64,000 nucleotides of DNA from positions 310,001 through 374,000 of the forward strand of contig CAVRGH010000005.1 of NCBI GenBank assembly GCA_963720675.1. The letters are read 5' to 3'. Every line of letters begins with the position of its first letter. The stretch's first letter is position 1. This DNA comes from JALHSW01 sp963720675 (GTDB lineage Bacteria > Actinomycetota > Acidimicrobiia > IMCC26256 > PALSA-555). Below, piece after piece: positions 7,281-17,358 of this stretch. The notes beneath the pieces are model-generated. The model searched no databases, was not told the origin of the DNA, and was given only the letters and a program-made list of their open reading frames with translations. Made by a program: the position numbers and the translations under genes.

Positions 7281-8399
7281 TCACCAGGTGGGTTCGGGCG
7301 CGGGCCCGGGTTGAGGGAGCCCGAGCATGTCGGCGAGGACCCGGGTGACCGCGTTGTTGATCGCCATGTCGGTGTCTGCCGGCAACAGCTCGAAGTCGAC
7401 GAGCAGCGTGCCCAGGCGCATCATCACGACCGCGAAGCGCAGGCCACCGAAGATCTCGTAGAACTCGAGGTCGCGTGCGGTCCGCCCCGTGCTCCCCTCG
7501 TAGTGGGCGACCATCTCTTCGCGGGTCGGGAAGCCTTCCAGGCGCGGCGCGGGCATGCCCTCGTGGAAGTGGCGGTCGAGGAACAGCCACCAGCCGAGGT
7601 CCATCATCGGATCCGCGATCGTCACCATCTCCCAGTCGACGACGGCGGCGACGTCATAGTTCGCGTCGAACAGCTGGTTGTTGATGCGCGCGTCGCCCCA
7701 GCAGAGGCTGAGCTCCGGATCCTTCGCGGGCGCATGCTCACGGACCCACTCGAGCGACGCCAAGGCGATCGGCGGCGGCTCCCGGTCGGGGCTGGCCCAC
7801 TCGAACGCGGCCTCGTAGTAGCGGAGCTGCTGCTCGAAGCCGAGTGCGCCGTACTGGGGCTTGTCGAGGTACCCGAGCCCGAGCGCCTTCCAGTCGACCG
7901 CGTGCACCTTGCCCATCGCCTCGAGTCCGTGCTCGACCACCGCCCGGCGTTGCGCCGGCGTGGTCTCCTCGAAGAACCATCCGCCCAAGGTGTAGGGCGG
8001 CGTGTCGGTGGGCGCGCGGCCGTCGACGGCATCCATCACGAAGAAGGCGGCACCGAGGAAGGAGGGATCGGGTTCGAACCAGCGCATCCTCGGAACGGGG
8101 ACGTCGGTGCGAGCTCCGAGCGTCTCGAGCACCCGGTACTGGTTCTCGAAGTCGGCCTCCATGAACACGGTGTGCAGCGTGGGCTCGACGCGGAGGACGA
8201 GCGACTCGGTGACGCGCGCACCGCCACCCCCGGGGGCCCACGATGCGTCGAACAGCAGCGTCTCGTTGGAGAACCCGGTGAACGCGGGCCCGCTGATCGG
8301 GCCGACCTCGACATCGGCGGCACCCGGCACCACGCCGGCGAGCCAGCCGGCGACGATGCCGCGTGCCGCTTCGAGATCACGCTGTTCGGGGATGGGCAT
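7281..8399 (-). CDS. Phosphotransferase family protein (APH-like kinase fold)
   Basis: A 372-residue member of the aminoglycoside phosphotransferase / choline kinase fold. The Brenner-type catalytic loop is LCWGDARINNQLFD (normally HGDxHxxN), and the metal-binding loop is VVDWEM. The N-terminal lobe has the nucleotide loop SGPAFTGFSNETLLFD. In actinobacteria such kinases often lie beside acyl-CoA dehydrogenase genes and are thought to phosphorylate hydroxylated acyl chains before dehydration. That role is inferred from context, not shown here. The start ATG 8399 follows a tandem-repeat spacer after the AMACR-like gene. The downstream partner is the degenerate amidohydrolase. Confidence 0.83.
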   Translation of the reverse strand: MPIPEQRDLEAARGIVAGWLAGVVPGAADVEVGPISGPAFTGFSNETLLFDASWAPGGGGARVTESLVLRVEPTLHTVFMEADFENQYRVLETLGARTDVPVPRMRWFEPDPSFLGAAFFVMDAVDGRAPTDTPPYTLGGWFFEETTPAQRRAVVEHGLEAMGKVHAVDWKALGLGYLDKPQYGALGFEQQLRYYEAAFEWASPDREPPPIALASLEWVREHAPAKDPELSLCWGDARINNQLFDANYDVAAVVDWEMVTIADPMMDLGWWLFLDRHFHEGMPAPRLEGFPTREEMVAHYEGSTGRTARDLEFYEIFGGLRFAVVMMRLGTLLVDFELLPADTDMAINNAVTRVLADMLGLPQPGPAPEPTW

Positions 8400-8421
8400 G
8401 TCCGGTGCTCCTGTCGGGGTC

Positions 8422-8459
8422 GGGTCGGCGAGAACGGGTCGGGTCGGCGAGAACGGGTC
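8422..8459. repeat. Two tandem 19-bp repeats in a gene spacer
   Basis: The 19-bp unit GGGTCGGCGAGAACGGGTC occurs at 8422-8440 and 8441-8459, followed by a partial third copy. It fills half of the 80-base spacer between the AMACR-like gene (ending at 8480) and the phosphotransferase start at 8399. No function is visible. Confidence 0.88.
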
Positions 8460-8479
8460 GGGTCGATGAGGGGGAGGGA

Positions 8480-9622
8480 TCAGACGAGCGAGCCGTGCTC
8501 GATCAGGGCCGCGACCTCGTCGGCGGCGAACCCCCAGTCGGAGAGGACCTCGGGGGTGTGCTCGCCCGGGTGCTCGGGTGGGCGGGGGGTCGAGGCGGGG
8601 GTGCCGGAGAACCGCGGGGCCGGTGCGGGCTGGGGGACGCCCCCGAGCTCGAGGAACCCCCGGCGGGCCACGTTGTGCGGGTGGGTGGGTGCCTCGGTCG
8701 GGGTCAGCGCGGGAGCGACGCACGCGTCGAGGTCGGCGAAGTGGGCTTCCCACTCGTCGCGGGTGCGGGTCGCGATCGCGGCAGCGAACGACTCGCGGAG
8801 GGCCGGCCAACCATGGGTGTCGTGCTGGTCGGTGAGCGTGGCCCCGTCGAGTCCGAGCCCGGTGAGCAGCTGCGCGTAGAACTGCGGCTCGATCGCACCG
8901 AGGGCGAGCCACTTGCCGTCGCTCGTCTCGTACGAGTCGTACCAGGGCGATCCCGTGTCGAGCATGTTCGTGCCGCGCTCACCCCAGAAGCCCGACGCGC
9001 GCGCCGCGTAGAACGGGGTGAGCATCGTTGCTGCACCGTCGATCATCGCGGCGTCGACGACCTGACCGACCCCGGAGTGCCCCCGCGCGAACAGCGCGGC
9101 GACGATGCCGTACGCGAGCAGCATCCCCCCGCCGGCGAAGTCGGCGAGCACGTTGATCGGCGGGGTTGGCGGCTGCCCGGCGCGCCCGAGGGGCTCCAGG
9201 GCACCGGCGATCGCGAGGTAGTCGATGTCGTGACCGGCCTTGTCGGCGAGGGGGCCGGTCTGGCCGTACCCGGTGAGACGCCCGTAGACGAGGCGCGGGT
9301 TGCGCGCGCGAGCGACGTCGGGTCCGATGCCGAGCCGCTCGGCGACGCCGGGGCGGAACACCTCGAACGCGACGTCGGCCGCGTCGCACAAGCGCAGGAA
9401 CGTCTCCACGCCCTCGGAGGCCTTCAGGTCGAGGCCGATGGCGCGCTTCGAGCGCGTCATCGCGCTCGTCGCGGGCCGGGAGCGGTCGACGGCCCTGGCC
9501 GCGTCCGCGCGGTCGACGGTGAGCACCTCGGCACCGAGGTCGGCGAGCAGCATCCCGCAGAACGGTCCCGGCCCGAGCCCGACGAGCTCGACGACCCGCA
9601 CCCCGTCCAGCGGCCCGCTCAC
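8480..9622 (-). CDS. mcr: Alpha-methylacyl-CoA racemase (CaiB/BaiF family)
   Basis: A family III CoA-transferase fold protein of 380 residues. All three catalytic residues of mycobacterial MCR/human AMACR can be placed: His in GHDIDYLA (residue 131), Asp in LADFAGGG (161) and Glu in GAIEPQFY (245). The enzyme interconverts (2R)- and (2S)-methylacyl-CoA so that beta-oxidation of branched chains, including sterol side chains and pristanate, can go on. Length equals the usual 360-380. The start overlaps the stop of the upstream hotdog thioesterase gene by 4 bases, so translation is coupled. Confidence in the racemase role is high because the residues that separate it from CoA-transferases are present. 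Confidence 0.92.
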   Translation of the reverse strand: MSGPLDGVRVVELVGLGPGPFCGMLLADLGAEVLTVDRADAARAVDRSRPATSAMTRSKRAIGLDLKASEGVETFLRLCDAADVAFEVFRPGVAERLGIGPDVARARNPRLVYGRLTGYGQTGPLADKAGHDIDYLAIAGALEPLGRAGQPPTPPINVLADFAGGGMLLAYGIVAALFARGHSGVGQVVDAAMIDGAATMLTPFYAARASGFWGERGTNMLDTGSPWYDSYETSDGKWLALGAIEPQFYAQLLTGLGLDGATLTDQHDTHGWPALRESFAAAIATRTRDEWEAHFADLDACVAPALTPTEAPTHPHNVARRGFLELGGVPQPAPAPRFSGTPASTPRPPEHPGEHTPEVLSDWGFAADEVAALIEHGSLV

Positions 9623-10290
9623 GCGTCACCGATCCCCATCGCACGCGCCTGGTCGGGGCGCGCCATCACGAACACGCCCTCGGCCTCGGCGGTGACACCA
9701 TCGGCATCCGACACGGTGCCGTCGACCCGGAGCGTGCGCCCACCGGCGCGGCTGACGTGCGCCTCGTAGCGCAGCGGTACGTGCAGCTTGGTCGGTCGCC
9801 GGTAGCGGATGGTGAGGGTCCCGGTCGGCGCCGGGCGCGCCGCGGCCGTGGCGGCGGCTGCCGCGAGCACGAGATCGAACGCGGCCGCGAGCACCCCCCC
9901 GTGCACGATGCCGGGCATCCCTTCGGCCCGATGGTCGTAGGTGACGGTGGCGAGCGATCCGTCCGGCCCGCGCACCAGCTCCAGCGGCGGCGAGAGCGGG
10001 TTCGACGGGCCGACGAACGGGTGGTGCTCGAAGATCGCCTGGGTGCCGGTCGGCGCGATGCGGAACAGGTCGCCCTCCGCGTAGCGGCTGGTGACGGCGT
10101 AGGGCTCGAGGCGGATGTTGAGCTCCTCGAGCAGCTCAGCGGCCGCCGTGAGGTCCCCGGCCGGCGCCCGGCTCCCCACGAGGTTCCGGATCAAGGCCCG
10201 TGCCGCCGCTCCTGCGCGCCGGGACGCGACGACCTCGTCGGGGAGGTCCTCGTCGGGGAGGGTCATCGGGGTCGTGTCCGGACCGGTCAT
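9619..10290 (-). CDS. PaaI/hotdog-fold acyl-CoA thioesterase
   Basis: A 223-residue protein. The last 130 residues form a hotdog domain with the PaaI-type motif MPGIVHGGVLAAAFD and the strand TGTLTIRYRRPTKLHVPLRYEAHV. The N-terminal 90 residues are a helical extension that is also found in other actinobacterial members. It probably hydrolyses acyl-CoA thioesters and frees CoA during catabolism. It is the first gene of the minus-strand unit that continues with the racemase, phosphotransferase and amidohydrolase genes. The promoter must lie in 10291-10383, shared with the divergent thiolase. Confidence 0.85.
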   Translation of the reverse strand: MTGPDTTPMTLPDEDLPDEVVASRRAGAAARALIRNLVGSRAPAGDLTAAAELLEELNIRLEPYAVTSRYAEGDLFRIAPTGTQAIFEHHPFVGPSNPLSPPLELVRGPDGSLATVTYDHRAEGMPGIVHGGVLAAAFDLVLAAAAATAAARPAPTGTLTIRYRRPTKLHVPLRYEAHVSRAGGRTLRVDGTVSDADGVTAEAEGVFVMARPDQARAMGIGDA

Positions 10291-10383
10291 GGGAGTGAGC
10301 GGCGATCCTAAACTGACCCCCGCATCCGCCAGGAAGGACCTGGCACCTCGTCACCTCGGGCGCCTGCGCCCAGACCGGAGGCC

Positions 10384-11568
10384 ATGGCCATGTCCCAGCC
10401 CGTGATCGTCGAAGCCGTCCGCACCCCGATCGGGAAGCGCAATGGATGGCTGTCCGGGCTGAAGGCCGCCGAGACCCTCCGCCACACGCAGCTCTCGGTC
10501 ATCGAGCGTGCCGGCATCGACCCCATGCTCGTCGAAGAGGTCATCGGCGGGTGCGTCACCCAGGCGGGCGAGCAGGGCTCGAACGTCACCCGCAATGCGT
10601 GGCTGAGCGCCGGTCAGGACCGCCTGCCGTACCAGGCTGCGTGCACGACGGTCGACGCCCAGTGCGGCTCGGCCCAGCAGGCGAACCACCTGGTCGCGGG
10701 GCTCATCGCCGCCGGCGGCATGGAGGTCGGCATCGCGTGCGGCGTCGAGCAGATGAGCCACGTGCCGCTCGGTGCGAACGTCTACAACGGCCCGGGTACC
10801 CCGAAGACCGAGCCGTGGCCGTGGGACGACCCGCCCGAGGGTCAGTTCGGCGCCGCGGAGCGCATCGCCGACAACCGCGGCATCACGCGCGAGGACCTCG
10901 ACGAGTGGGGCTTCCACTCCCAGCGCAAGGCCAAGGTCGCATGGGACGAGGGCCGCTTCGAGCGCGAGATCGCGCCGATCGAGACGCCGGTCCTCGGCGA
11001 CGACGGACAGCCCACCGGCGAGACGCAGCTCATCGCGCGCGATCAGGGCCTGCGCGACACCACGATGGAGGGCCTCGCGAAGCTCAAGCCCGTCGTCGAG
11101 GGCTACAAGCACACGGCCGGCACGTCATCGCAGCTCTCCGACGGCGCTGCCGCGGTGCTCTGGATGAGCGAGGACAAGGCGAAGGAGCTCGGCCTCAAGC
11201 CGCGCGCCAAGCTGCTCCACCAGCTCGTCACCGGCACCGACCCGTACTACCTGCTCGACGGTCCTGTCGACGCGACCCGCAAGCTGCTCGACCGCTCGGG
11301 GATGGCGATGGCCGACTTCGACGTGTTCGAGATCAACGAGGCGTTCGCCGCGGTCGTCCTGAGCTGGGCGCAGGTGCACAAGCCCGACCTCGACCGCGTC
11401 AACATCAACGGTGGGGCGATCGCCCTGGGCCACCCGGTCGGCTCGACGGGATCGCGGCTCATCGCGACCGCGCTGCACGAGCTCGAGCGCACCGACGGTG
11501 AGCTCGCGTTGGTCACGATGTGCTGCGGTGGGTCGCTCGGCACCGCCAGCGTCCTCCAACGCCTCTAG
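10384..11568 (+). CDS. Acetyl-CoA acetyltransferase (thiolase), steroid/fatty acid beta-oxidation type
   Basis: A 394-residue degradative thiolase that cleaves 3-ketoacyl-CoA with CoA. The nucleophile Cys94 is in VDAQCGSAQQA. The C-terminal half has INEAFAAV, the catalytic His in GGAIALGHPVGSTGSR, and the second Cys in MCCGGSLGTA. The length and the CGSAQQA signature are close to the FadA5/FadA6 group of actinobacterial steroid thiolases, but the sequence does not settle the substrate. A good ribosome binding site (CCGGAGG) stands 5-8 bases before ATG 10384, directly after a short inverted repeat GGGCGCCTGCGCCC (about 10359-10372). It is divergent from the racemase unit. Confidence 0.93.
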   Translation: MAMSQPVIVEAVRTPIGKRNGWLSGLKAAETLRHTQLSVIERAGIDPMLVEEVIGGCVTQAGEQGSNVTRNAWLSAGQDRLPYQAACTTVDAQCGSAQQANHLVAGLIAAGGMEVGIACGVEQMSHVPLGANVYNGPGTPKTEPWPWDDPPEGQFGAAERIADNRGITREDLDEWGFHSQRKAKVAWDEGRFEREIAPIETPVLGDDGQPTGETQLIARDQGLRDTTMEGLAKLKPVVEGYKHTAGTSSQLSDGAAAVLWMSEDKAKELGLKPRAKLLHQLVTGTDPYYLLDGPVDATRKLLDRSGMAMADFDVFEINEAFAAVVLSWAQVHKPDLDRVNINGGAIALGHPVGSTGSRLIATALHELERTDGELALVTMCCGGSLGTASVLQRL

Positions 11569-11604
11569 GCGCGCCGGGAGACCGGGCGCTGGGCGGGGCC
11601 CTGC

Positions 11605-12540
11605 TCAGCCGAGTCGAGAGCTGAGGAACGCGCCGATCTCGTTCATCGCCGCGTCGGCGGCCGGGACGAGCGCGTCCATCCCGATGAAGCCGTGGACCAT
11701 GCCGTCGTAGCGACGCCCGGTGACGTCGTTGCCCGCCTCGCGCGAGGTGCTCGGCGTAGGCCTCGCCCTCGTCGCGCAGCGGGTCGAACTCGGCGGTGAC
11801 CACCAACGCGGGCGGGAGGCCGGAGAGGTCGGGCGCCCGCAGGACCGAGGCGTACCCGCTGTCGGGGTCGCCGTCGGGACCGAGGTACTGCTCCCAGAAC
11901 CAGCGCATGGAGGAAGCCGAGAGCAGGTAGCCCTCGGCGTTCTGCACGAACGACGGCGTCGCGCACGCGGCGTCGATCACCGGGTAGAGGAGCACCTGCG
12001 CGGCCAGCCCGGGGCCGTCGTCGGCCCGCGACGCGAGCGCGACGGCCGCGGCGAGGTTGCCGCCGGCGCTGTCGCCGGCCACGGCGATCCGAGCCGGGTC
12101 GCCGCCCAGCTCGTCGGCGTGATCGGAGAGCCAGTGCGTCGCCGCCATGCAGTCGTCGAGCGGTGCGGGGAAGTGGTGCTCGGGTGCGAGGCGGTACTCG
12201 ACGCTCACGACGAGCGCGCCCGACGCTCGACAGAGCCGCCGGGTGATGCGGTCGTGCGTCGCGATGTTGCCGAGGACGAACCCGCCGCCGTGGAAGTAGG
12301 CCACGACGGGGAACGGTGCCGCGCTCGTCCGGTGCGTAGGTGCGGACCGCGATGTCGCCGGCGGGCCCGGGGATCGTGCGGTCGCCGACCTCGCCGACCG
12401 GGACGGGTTCACCGGCGCCGAGCTCGACGCTGGCGTTGCCGAGGGCGCGGGCGGTCGTCGACCGGCATCGTCTCGATGCCGGGGTTGTCCATCGCGTTGA
12501 TGGGGGCGAGGTACTCGGCGAGGGCAGGATCGAGCGGCAT
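11605..12540 (-). CDS. HSL-type alpha/beta hydrolase (carboxylesterase), frameshifted as read
   Basis: Hormone-sensitive-lipase-type esterase of about 310 residues. It has the oxyanion-hole motif FHGGGFVLG, the nucleophile elbow GDSAGGN and an Asp/His end (DPLRDEGEAY ... VHGF). The reading frame changes three times: near 12455, 12325 and 11745. Each is repaired by removing one base. Start ATG 12540 (MPLDPALAEYLAPIN) and stop near 11605 (AFLSSRLG) come from the first and last segments. It resembles the intact hydrolase at 39708-40670. It probably hydrolyses an ester of a short or alicyclic acid. It lies convergent with the thiolase. Confidence 0.82.
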
Positions 12541-12593
12541 GGGCCGAGGAGCATGGCACGCAGGCGACGGACGCCCGCGGACCATCGGGGACG

Positions 12594-13329
12594 TCAGTTG
12601 AGCGAGCCCCAGAAGCGGGTGAGGGCGGCGGCGCACTCGTCGGGCCGCTCGATCGGCGCCCAGTGGCCGGCGCCGGCGATCAGGAAGAACTCGGCGTGGG
12701 CCTGCTCCGCGACCGTCTGCGCTCGCTCGGCGGTCGCGTACGGGTCGAGCTCACCCCAACCGAGCATCGCGGGACGGGTGTTCCCCGCGACGCGTGGGGT
12801 GCCACTCGGGGCCGACGTCGATCGCGGACCGGTACAGCGCGAGGATCGCAGCCTTCATCCGATCGTCGACGAAGCGCGCCGCGCCCTCGGGGTCGGGGTG
12901 GCCTCCGTCGCGCAGGCCGGCGACCAACGCGTCGCCCACCATGGCCTCCATGATCTGCTCGCCCACCTCGGGCGTCTGCCACATCTGGGCGAGGTCGTGC
13001 CACACGAAGTCCGCGGCGAGGGCCGCGTCGAAGGCAGCCCAGCTCCGGACGAGCTCGGGTCGGCTCGAACCCACGTACTCGATGAACAGCGCACCCCAGT
13101 CGTGCCCCACGAGGTCGATGGGGGTGCCGATCGCCTCGAGCTGCTCGACGATCCAGGCCGCGTACTCGTCCTTCGTGCACGCGAAGCCGTCCGGCACCGG
13201 GGTCGCAAACCCGGGGAGGGCGAGGCGCAGCAGGTCGGCCTCCGCGACGCCGCGCGCCCCGAGGGCCGCGGCGAGGGGATCCCACTCGGCGGCCGTGTCA
13301 GGAACGCCGTGCACGAAGACGATGGGCAT
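12594..13329 (-). CDS. Epoxide hydrolase/haloalkane dehalogenase-like alpha/beta hydrolase, frameshifted as read
   Basis: An alpha/beta hydrolase of about 245 residues. It starts MPIVFVHGVPDTAAEW (HGxP oxyanion motif) and has the nucleophile elbow VGHDWGALF, in which Asp replaces Ser. Asp nucleophiles mark epoxide hydrolases and haloalkane dehalogenases. A frameshift near 12790 separates this part from the C-terminal segment, which ends AGHWAPIERPDECAAALTRFWGSLN with the catalytic His (GHW). Removing one base repairs it. It belongs to a minus-strand run with the nitronate monooxygenase and FadD19-like genes. Substrate unknown. Confidence 0.83.
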
Positions 13330-13347
13330 GATCCCTCCCGGTTCGGA

Positions 13348-14468
13348 CTACGCCTCGTCGCGCAGGTGATCGAGACGCTCGGTCGCCTCGACGAACTCTT
13401 CCACGAGGTCGAAGACGACGTCGCGCACCGGCTTGACCTCGTTCATCCGACCGACGATCTGGCCGACCGGCATCCCCTGGAGCTCCTGCACCTGGAACTT
13501 GGCGATCCGACGCGTCGCGTCGGAGGTCGCCATGTACTGCAGCGGCATCGGCAGGTAGCCGGGCGAGTCCTCGCGCTCCCACGCCTCGGTCCACGCCGTG
13601 CGCAGCTGCCGCGCCGGCTTGCCCGAGATGACGCGCGAGCGGACGGTGTCGCGCGACCCGCCGCGAGGAGCTTGTCCATCACGAACGGCGTGGTTCCGCT
13701 CTCCGCCGTGGTCAGCCAGATCGAGCCGGTCCACACGCCTTCGGCGCCGAGTGCCATCGAGGCGGCCATCTGCCGGCCGCTGCCGACACCACCGGCCGCG
13801 AGCACCGGGACCCGGTCGCCGACCGCGTCGACGACGTCGGGCACGAGGATCATCACGCCGACGTCGCCAGTGTGACCGCCGGCCTCGTAGCCCTGCGCCA
13901 TGATCATGTCGACGCCCTGCTGCACCTGGCGCTCGGCCTGCGCGACCGTGCCGACGAGCGCCGCGACCTTCACGCCGTGCGCGTGCGCCTCCTCGATGAT
14001 GTCGGGCGGGGGCGGTCCGAGCGCGTTGACGAGCAGCTTGATCGGGTGCGCGAACGCGATGTCGACCTGCGGACGCGCGCCCTCGTAGGTCCAGCCGAGC
14101 AGTCCGCTTCCCGCCTCCTCATCGGCGGGGAGCGGCGGCACGTCGTGCTCGGCGAGCACCTTCTCGATGAAGTCCTTGTGCTCCTGCGGGATCATCGCCG
14201 CGAGCTGCTCGTCCATGTGGTCGGGATCGAGGTCGCCACCCTTGCCCGCGTAGTTCGCCGGCATCACCACGTCGACGCCGTACGGCTTGCCGTCGACGTG
14301 CTCGTCGATCCAGTTGAGCTCCATCTCGAGCTCCTCGGGCGTGAACGCCAGCGCGCCCAGCACTCCCATGCCGCCCGCCTTGCTCACCGCGGCGACGACG
14401 TCGCGGCAGTGGCTGAAGGCGAAGATCGGCAGATCGATCCCGAACATCTCGCACGCACGGGTTTTCAT
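13348..14468 (-). CDS. Nitronate monooxygenase / 2-nitropropane dioxygenase-like FMN enzyme, frameshifted as read
   Basis: TIM-barrel FMN protein of about 373 residues. It starts MKTRACEMFGIDLPIFAFSH and has the flavin phosphate-binding pattern MAQGYEAGGHTGDVG and VPVLAAGGVGSGRQMAASMALGAEGVWTGS. A frameshift near 13660, consistent with loss of one G in a G run, separates it from the tail SRDTVRSRVISGKPAR ... HLRDEA. Members of this family include true nitronate monooxygenases and also enoyl-CoA-reductase-like enzymes of steroid degradation such as IpdC; the sequence alone does not decide. Its ATG overlaps the stop of the FadD19-like gene (ATGA), so the pair is coupled. Confidence 0.85.
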
Positions 14469-16111
14469 GACGAAACCTCACTCTTGGTTGCGACGCTCGT
14501 GGTGGCGACTTCCTTGGCCCATCGGTAGTCGGGCTTCCCGCTCGGTGAGCGGACGATCGCGTCGACGAAGTCCAGGCTCGCGCGGCAGCTTGTAGCCCGC
14601 GATGTGGGTGCGGCAGTGGTCCTGGATCGATTCGAGCGTCGGCGGCGCGCCGTCGTCGCGCGGCTGCACGACGGCGACGACGCGCTGGCCCCAGCGCTCG
14701 TCGGGGATGCCGACGACCACGCAGTCGTAGACGTCGGGGTGCCCCTTGACCGCGCCCTCGACCTCTTCGGGGTAGATCTTCTCGCCGCCCGAGTTGATCG
14801 ACACCGAGCCGCGTCCGAGCAGCGTGATCGTGCCGTCGGACTCGTACGGTCGCGAAGTCGCCCGGCATCGCGTACCGGACGCCGGCCTTGTCGGTCACGA
14901 ACGTCTCCGCGGTCTTCGCCGGGTCCTTGTAGTACTCGAGCGGGATGTTGCCGCGTCGAGCGACCTTGCCGATGACGTCGGAGCCGACGGGCACGATCTC
15001 GAGGTTCTCGTCGAGCACGACGGTGTCCATGATCGGCTTCACGGTCGGCCCGCCCTTCATGGCGGTCTTACCCTTCTGCACCATCGTGTAGCCGTTCGAG
15101 CCGCTCTCCGAAGACCCGATGGCCTCGGTGACGATGAGGTTCGGGAACCGCTCCATGAACTGCTCCTTGACCGAGGGCGAGAACAGCGCCGCGGTGCTCG
15201 ACAGCGAGACCCACGTGGAGAGGTCGCGAGCCGGCTTGCCGGGGTCTTCGAGCGCCTCGAGCAGCGGGCGCGCCATCGCGTCACCAGTGATCATGATCGC
15301 GTGCACGCCTTCGTCGGAGATCAGCTCGAACACGGTGCTCGGGTCGAACTGGGGGAGGAGCACGATCTTGTTGCCGACGAAGCTGCCGCCCATCACGCCC
15401 CACTGCGTCGCGCCGTGCATGAGCGGCGCGATCGGCATCATCACCGCCTGCGCCGGATTGGCGAGGCCCTTCTCGACCATCGCCTCCGGGCGCTCGACGC
15501 GCGTGTTCGTGACCGGGTCGATCCCGCCGCCGAGGGCGAAGAAGACGTCCTCGTGGCGCCACACGACGCCCTTCGGCATGCCGGTCGTGCCACCCGTGTA
15601 GAGGATGTACCGGTCGTCGGCCGAGCGCGGCGCGAAGTCGCGCTCGGGTGATCCGCTCGCCATCGCGGCCTCGTAGTCGATCGAGCCGAGGCCTTCGAGG
15701 TCGGCGGCCGAGCCGTCGTCGATCACGATGGAGTGGGTGAGCAACGGAAGGCGATCGAGCACCCCGCGCACACGGGGTGCGTACTCGCGCTGGTAGATCA
15801 GCGCCTTCAGGTCCGCGTTGTCGAAGAGGTACGCGAGCTCGTCCTCGACGTAGCGGTAGTTGATGTTGACCCACACCGCGCGGAGCTTGAAGACCGCCCA
15901 CAGCGTCTCGACCCACTCGACCGAGTTCTGGGCGTAGATCCCGACGTGGTCGCCGGGACCGACGCCGTGCTCGCCCAGGTGGTGCGCGAGGCGGTTCGCC
16001 CGCTGCTCCATCTCGGCGTAGGTGCGGTGCTTGCCGTCACAGACGAGGTACTCACGATCCGCCGAAGTGGTCGACCGCGTTCTCGAACAGGTCTGCGAGG
16101 TTGAACTCCAT
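14465..16111 (-). CDS. fadD19: FadD19-like acyl-CoA synthetase, frameshifted as read
   Basis: Adenylate-forming acyl-CoA ligase of about 548 residues. Its motifs follow mycobacterial FadD19 closely: RYVEDELAYLFDNADL, ILYTGGTTGMPKGVVWRHED, SLSSTAALFSPSVKEQF, AIGSSESG, GRGSVSINSGGEKIYPEEVE and a tail SPSGKPDYRWAKE with the catalytic lysine. FadD19 activates long, branched sterol side-chain acids. Three frameshifts (near 16069, 14853 and 14587) are each repaired by deleting one base. The start ATG 16111 (MEFNLADLFENAVDHF) is preceded 74 bases upstream by a CTGACGctcCGTCAG palindrome. It is followed by the FMN enzyme gene. Substrate by analogy only. Confidence 0.87.
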
Positions 16112-16184
16112 CGTCTCCGCTCTCGGGCGTTCGGCGTTCGGGGTGCCGGGCCGCTCGGGCCCAGGGGTCAATGTACGCGACGAC

Positions 16185-16199
16185 CTGACGCTCCGTCAG
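16185..16199. promoter_or_regulatory. Palindrome CTGACG-CTC-CGTCAG, candidate operator
   Basis: A perfect 6-bp inverted repeat with a 3-bp spacer, in the 125-base gap upstream of the FadD19-like gene. The same 15-bp pattern occurs exactly at 55029-55043 and as variants at 17325, 40694 and 45614, always near gene starts. It is a likely binding site for a dimeric repressor, for instance of the TetR type. Confidence 0.6.
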
Positions 16200-16236
16200 A
16201 AGCGTGTCGCGGCCCTGCTCCCTCGCTCCGCTCCGG

Positions 16237-17251
16237 TCAGCGGGTCAGGTCGGCGAGGAGCCGCATGGTGTCCGGATCGGTCCCGCCGAGGAGCATGGTG
16301 GTGACCGGGGTGTCGCGCCACGCCTCGAGCCGTTCGGCGATGCGCTCCTTGGGGCCGACGAGGGAGATCTCGTCGGCGAAGGCGTCGGGCACCGCGAGGA
16401 TCGCCTCGTCGCGCTTGCCCTCGAAGAAGAGATCCTGGATCCGGTGGGCATCTTCCTCGAAGCCCATGCGTGCCATCAGCTCGGTGTGGAAGTTCTTGGT
16501 CTTCGCGCCCATCCCCCCGATGTAGAAGCCGAGGGTCGCCTTGACCGGCCAGAGGGCTTCGTTGACGTCGTCGTTGACGTTCACGAACACGTTCACCGCG
16601 ATCTCGAAGCCGGGCTTGATCGTGGCGAGGTTCGCCTCGTACACGTCGGTTCGGTACGGCGAGTAGTAGAGGGGAACCCAACCGTCGGCGATCTCGAATG
16701 CGAGCGCGACGTTCTTCGGGCCCTCTGCGCCGAGGAAGATCGGGATCTCGGTGCGCAAGGGGTGCGTGATCATCTTGAGCGGCTTCCCGAACCCGAGCGC
16801 ACCCTCGCCGCGGTACGGCAGTGGGTAGTGCTCCCCGTCGCTCTGCACCGGCTCCGCCCGCGCGATCGCGTCGCGGACGATCTGCACGTACTCCCGCGTG
16901 CGGGCGAGCGGCTTCGAGAACGGCCGCCCGTACCACCCCTCGACCACCTGGGGTCCGCTGACCCCGATGCCGAGGCACGCCCGTCCTTCGGACAGGCCGT
17001 CGAGCGTCATCGCGTGCATCGCCATCGCGGTGGGCGTGCGCGGCGGAGATCTGCGCGATCCCGGTGCACAGCTTCACGCGGCTCGTCGCGGCCGCGACCG
17101 CCGCGAGGGGAGAGAACGCATCGGAGCTCCACGACTCGCCGGTCCAGATCGAGTCGAACCCGACGTCTTCGGCCGCGGTCGCCGCGGCGACGAGCTCGCG
17201 CGCCGGTCGCGGTTGCGCGGTCCAGTACCCGAACTGCAGTCCCAGCTTCAT
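16237..17251 (-). CDS. LLM-class (luciferase-like) flavin/F420-dependent oxidoreductase, frameshifted as read
   Basis: A bacterial-luciferase-like TIM barrel of about 337 residues, starting MKLGLQFGYWTAQPRP at ATG 17251. Family landmarks are GFDSIWTGESW, ACLGIGVSGPQVVEGWYG and PIFLGAEGPKNVALAFEIADGW. Many actinobacterial members use F420, but the cofactor cannot be fixed from sequence. A frameshift near 17044 (one extra base after ISA) separates the first 68 residues from the rest. It is divergent from the Ltp2-like gene, whose upstream palindrome at 17325 could act on both. Likely role: oxidation or reduction of an alcohol, ketone or enone in a catabolic route. Confidence 0.86.
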
Positions 17252-17324
17252 GCGCAGGAGCATACGGGGCGACCTGCCCCCGTCCGGGCGGTCGTCTGGC
17301 GGACGGCGGGCGGTGCCTGATTGA

Positions 17325-17340
17325 CTGACGCCCTCGTCAG
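17325..17340. promoter_or_regulatory. Palindrome CTGACG-CCCT-CGTCAG, candidate operator
   Basis: The same 6-bp arms as at 16185 and 55029, with a 4-bp spacer. It lies 18 bases before the ATG of the Ltp2-like gene at 17359, a position where a bound repressor would block transcription or initiation. The divergent LLM gene starts 74 bases away. Confidence 0.55.
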
Positions 17341-17358
17341 GAAGGGACGTCCGGAGAC

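Noticed and set aside
10359..10372. GGGCGCCTGCGCCC as a riboswitch or terminator before the thiolase
   Set aside because: It is only a 6-bp stem with a 2-base loop and has no further structure or T-run; such short GC palindromes are common at 70% GC.
14465..16111. Programmed ribosomal frameshifting in the ligase and other broken genes
   Set aside because: There are up to three breaks per gene, no shared slippery sequence, no consistent pseudoknot, and breaks occur in unrelated families. Consensus errors are simpler.
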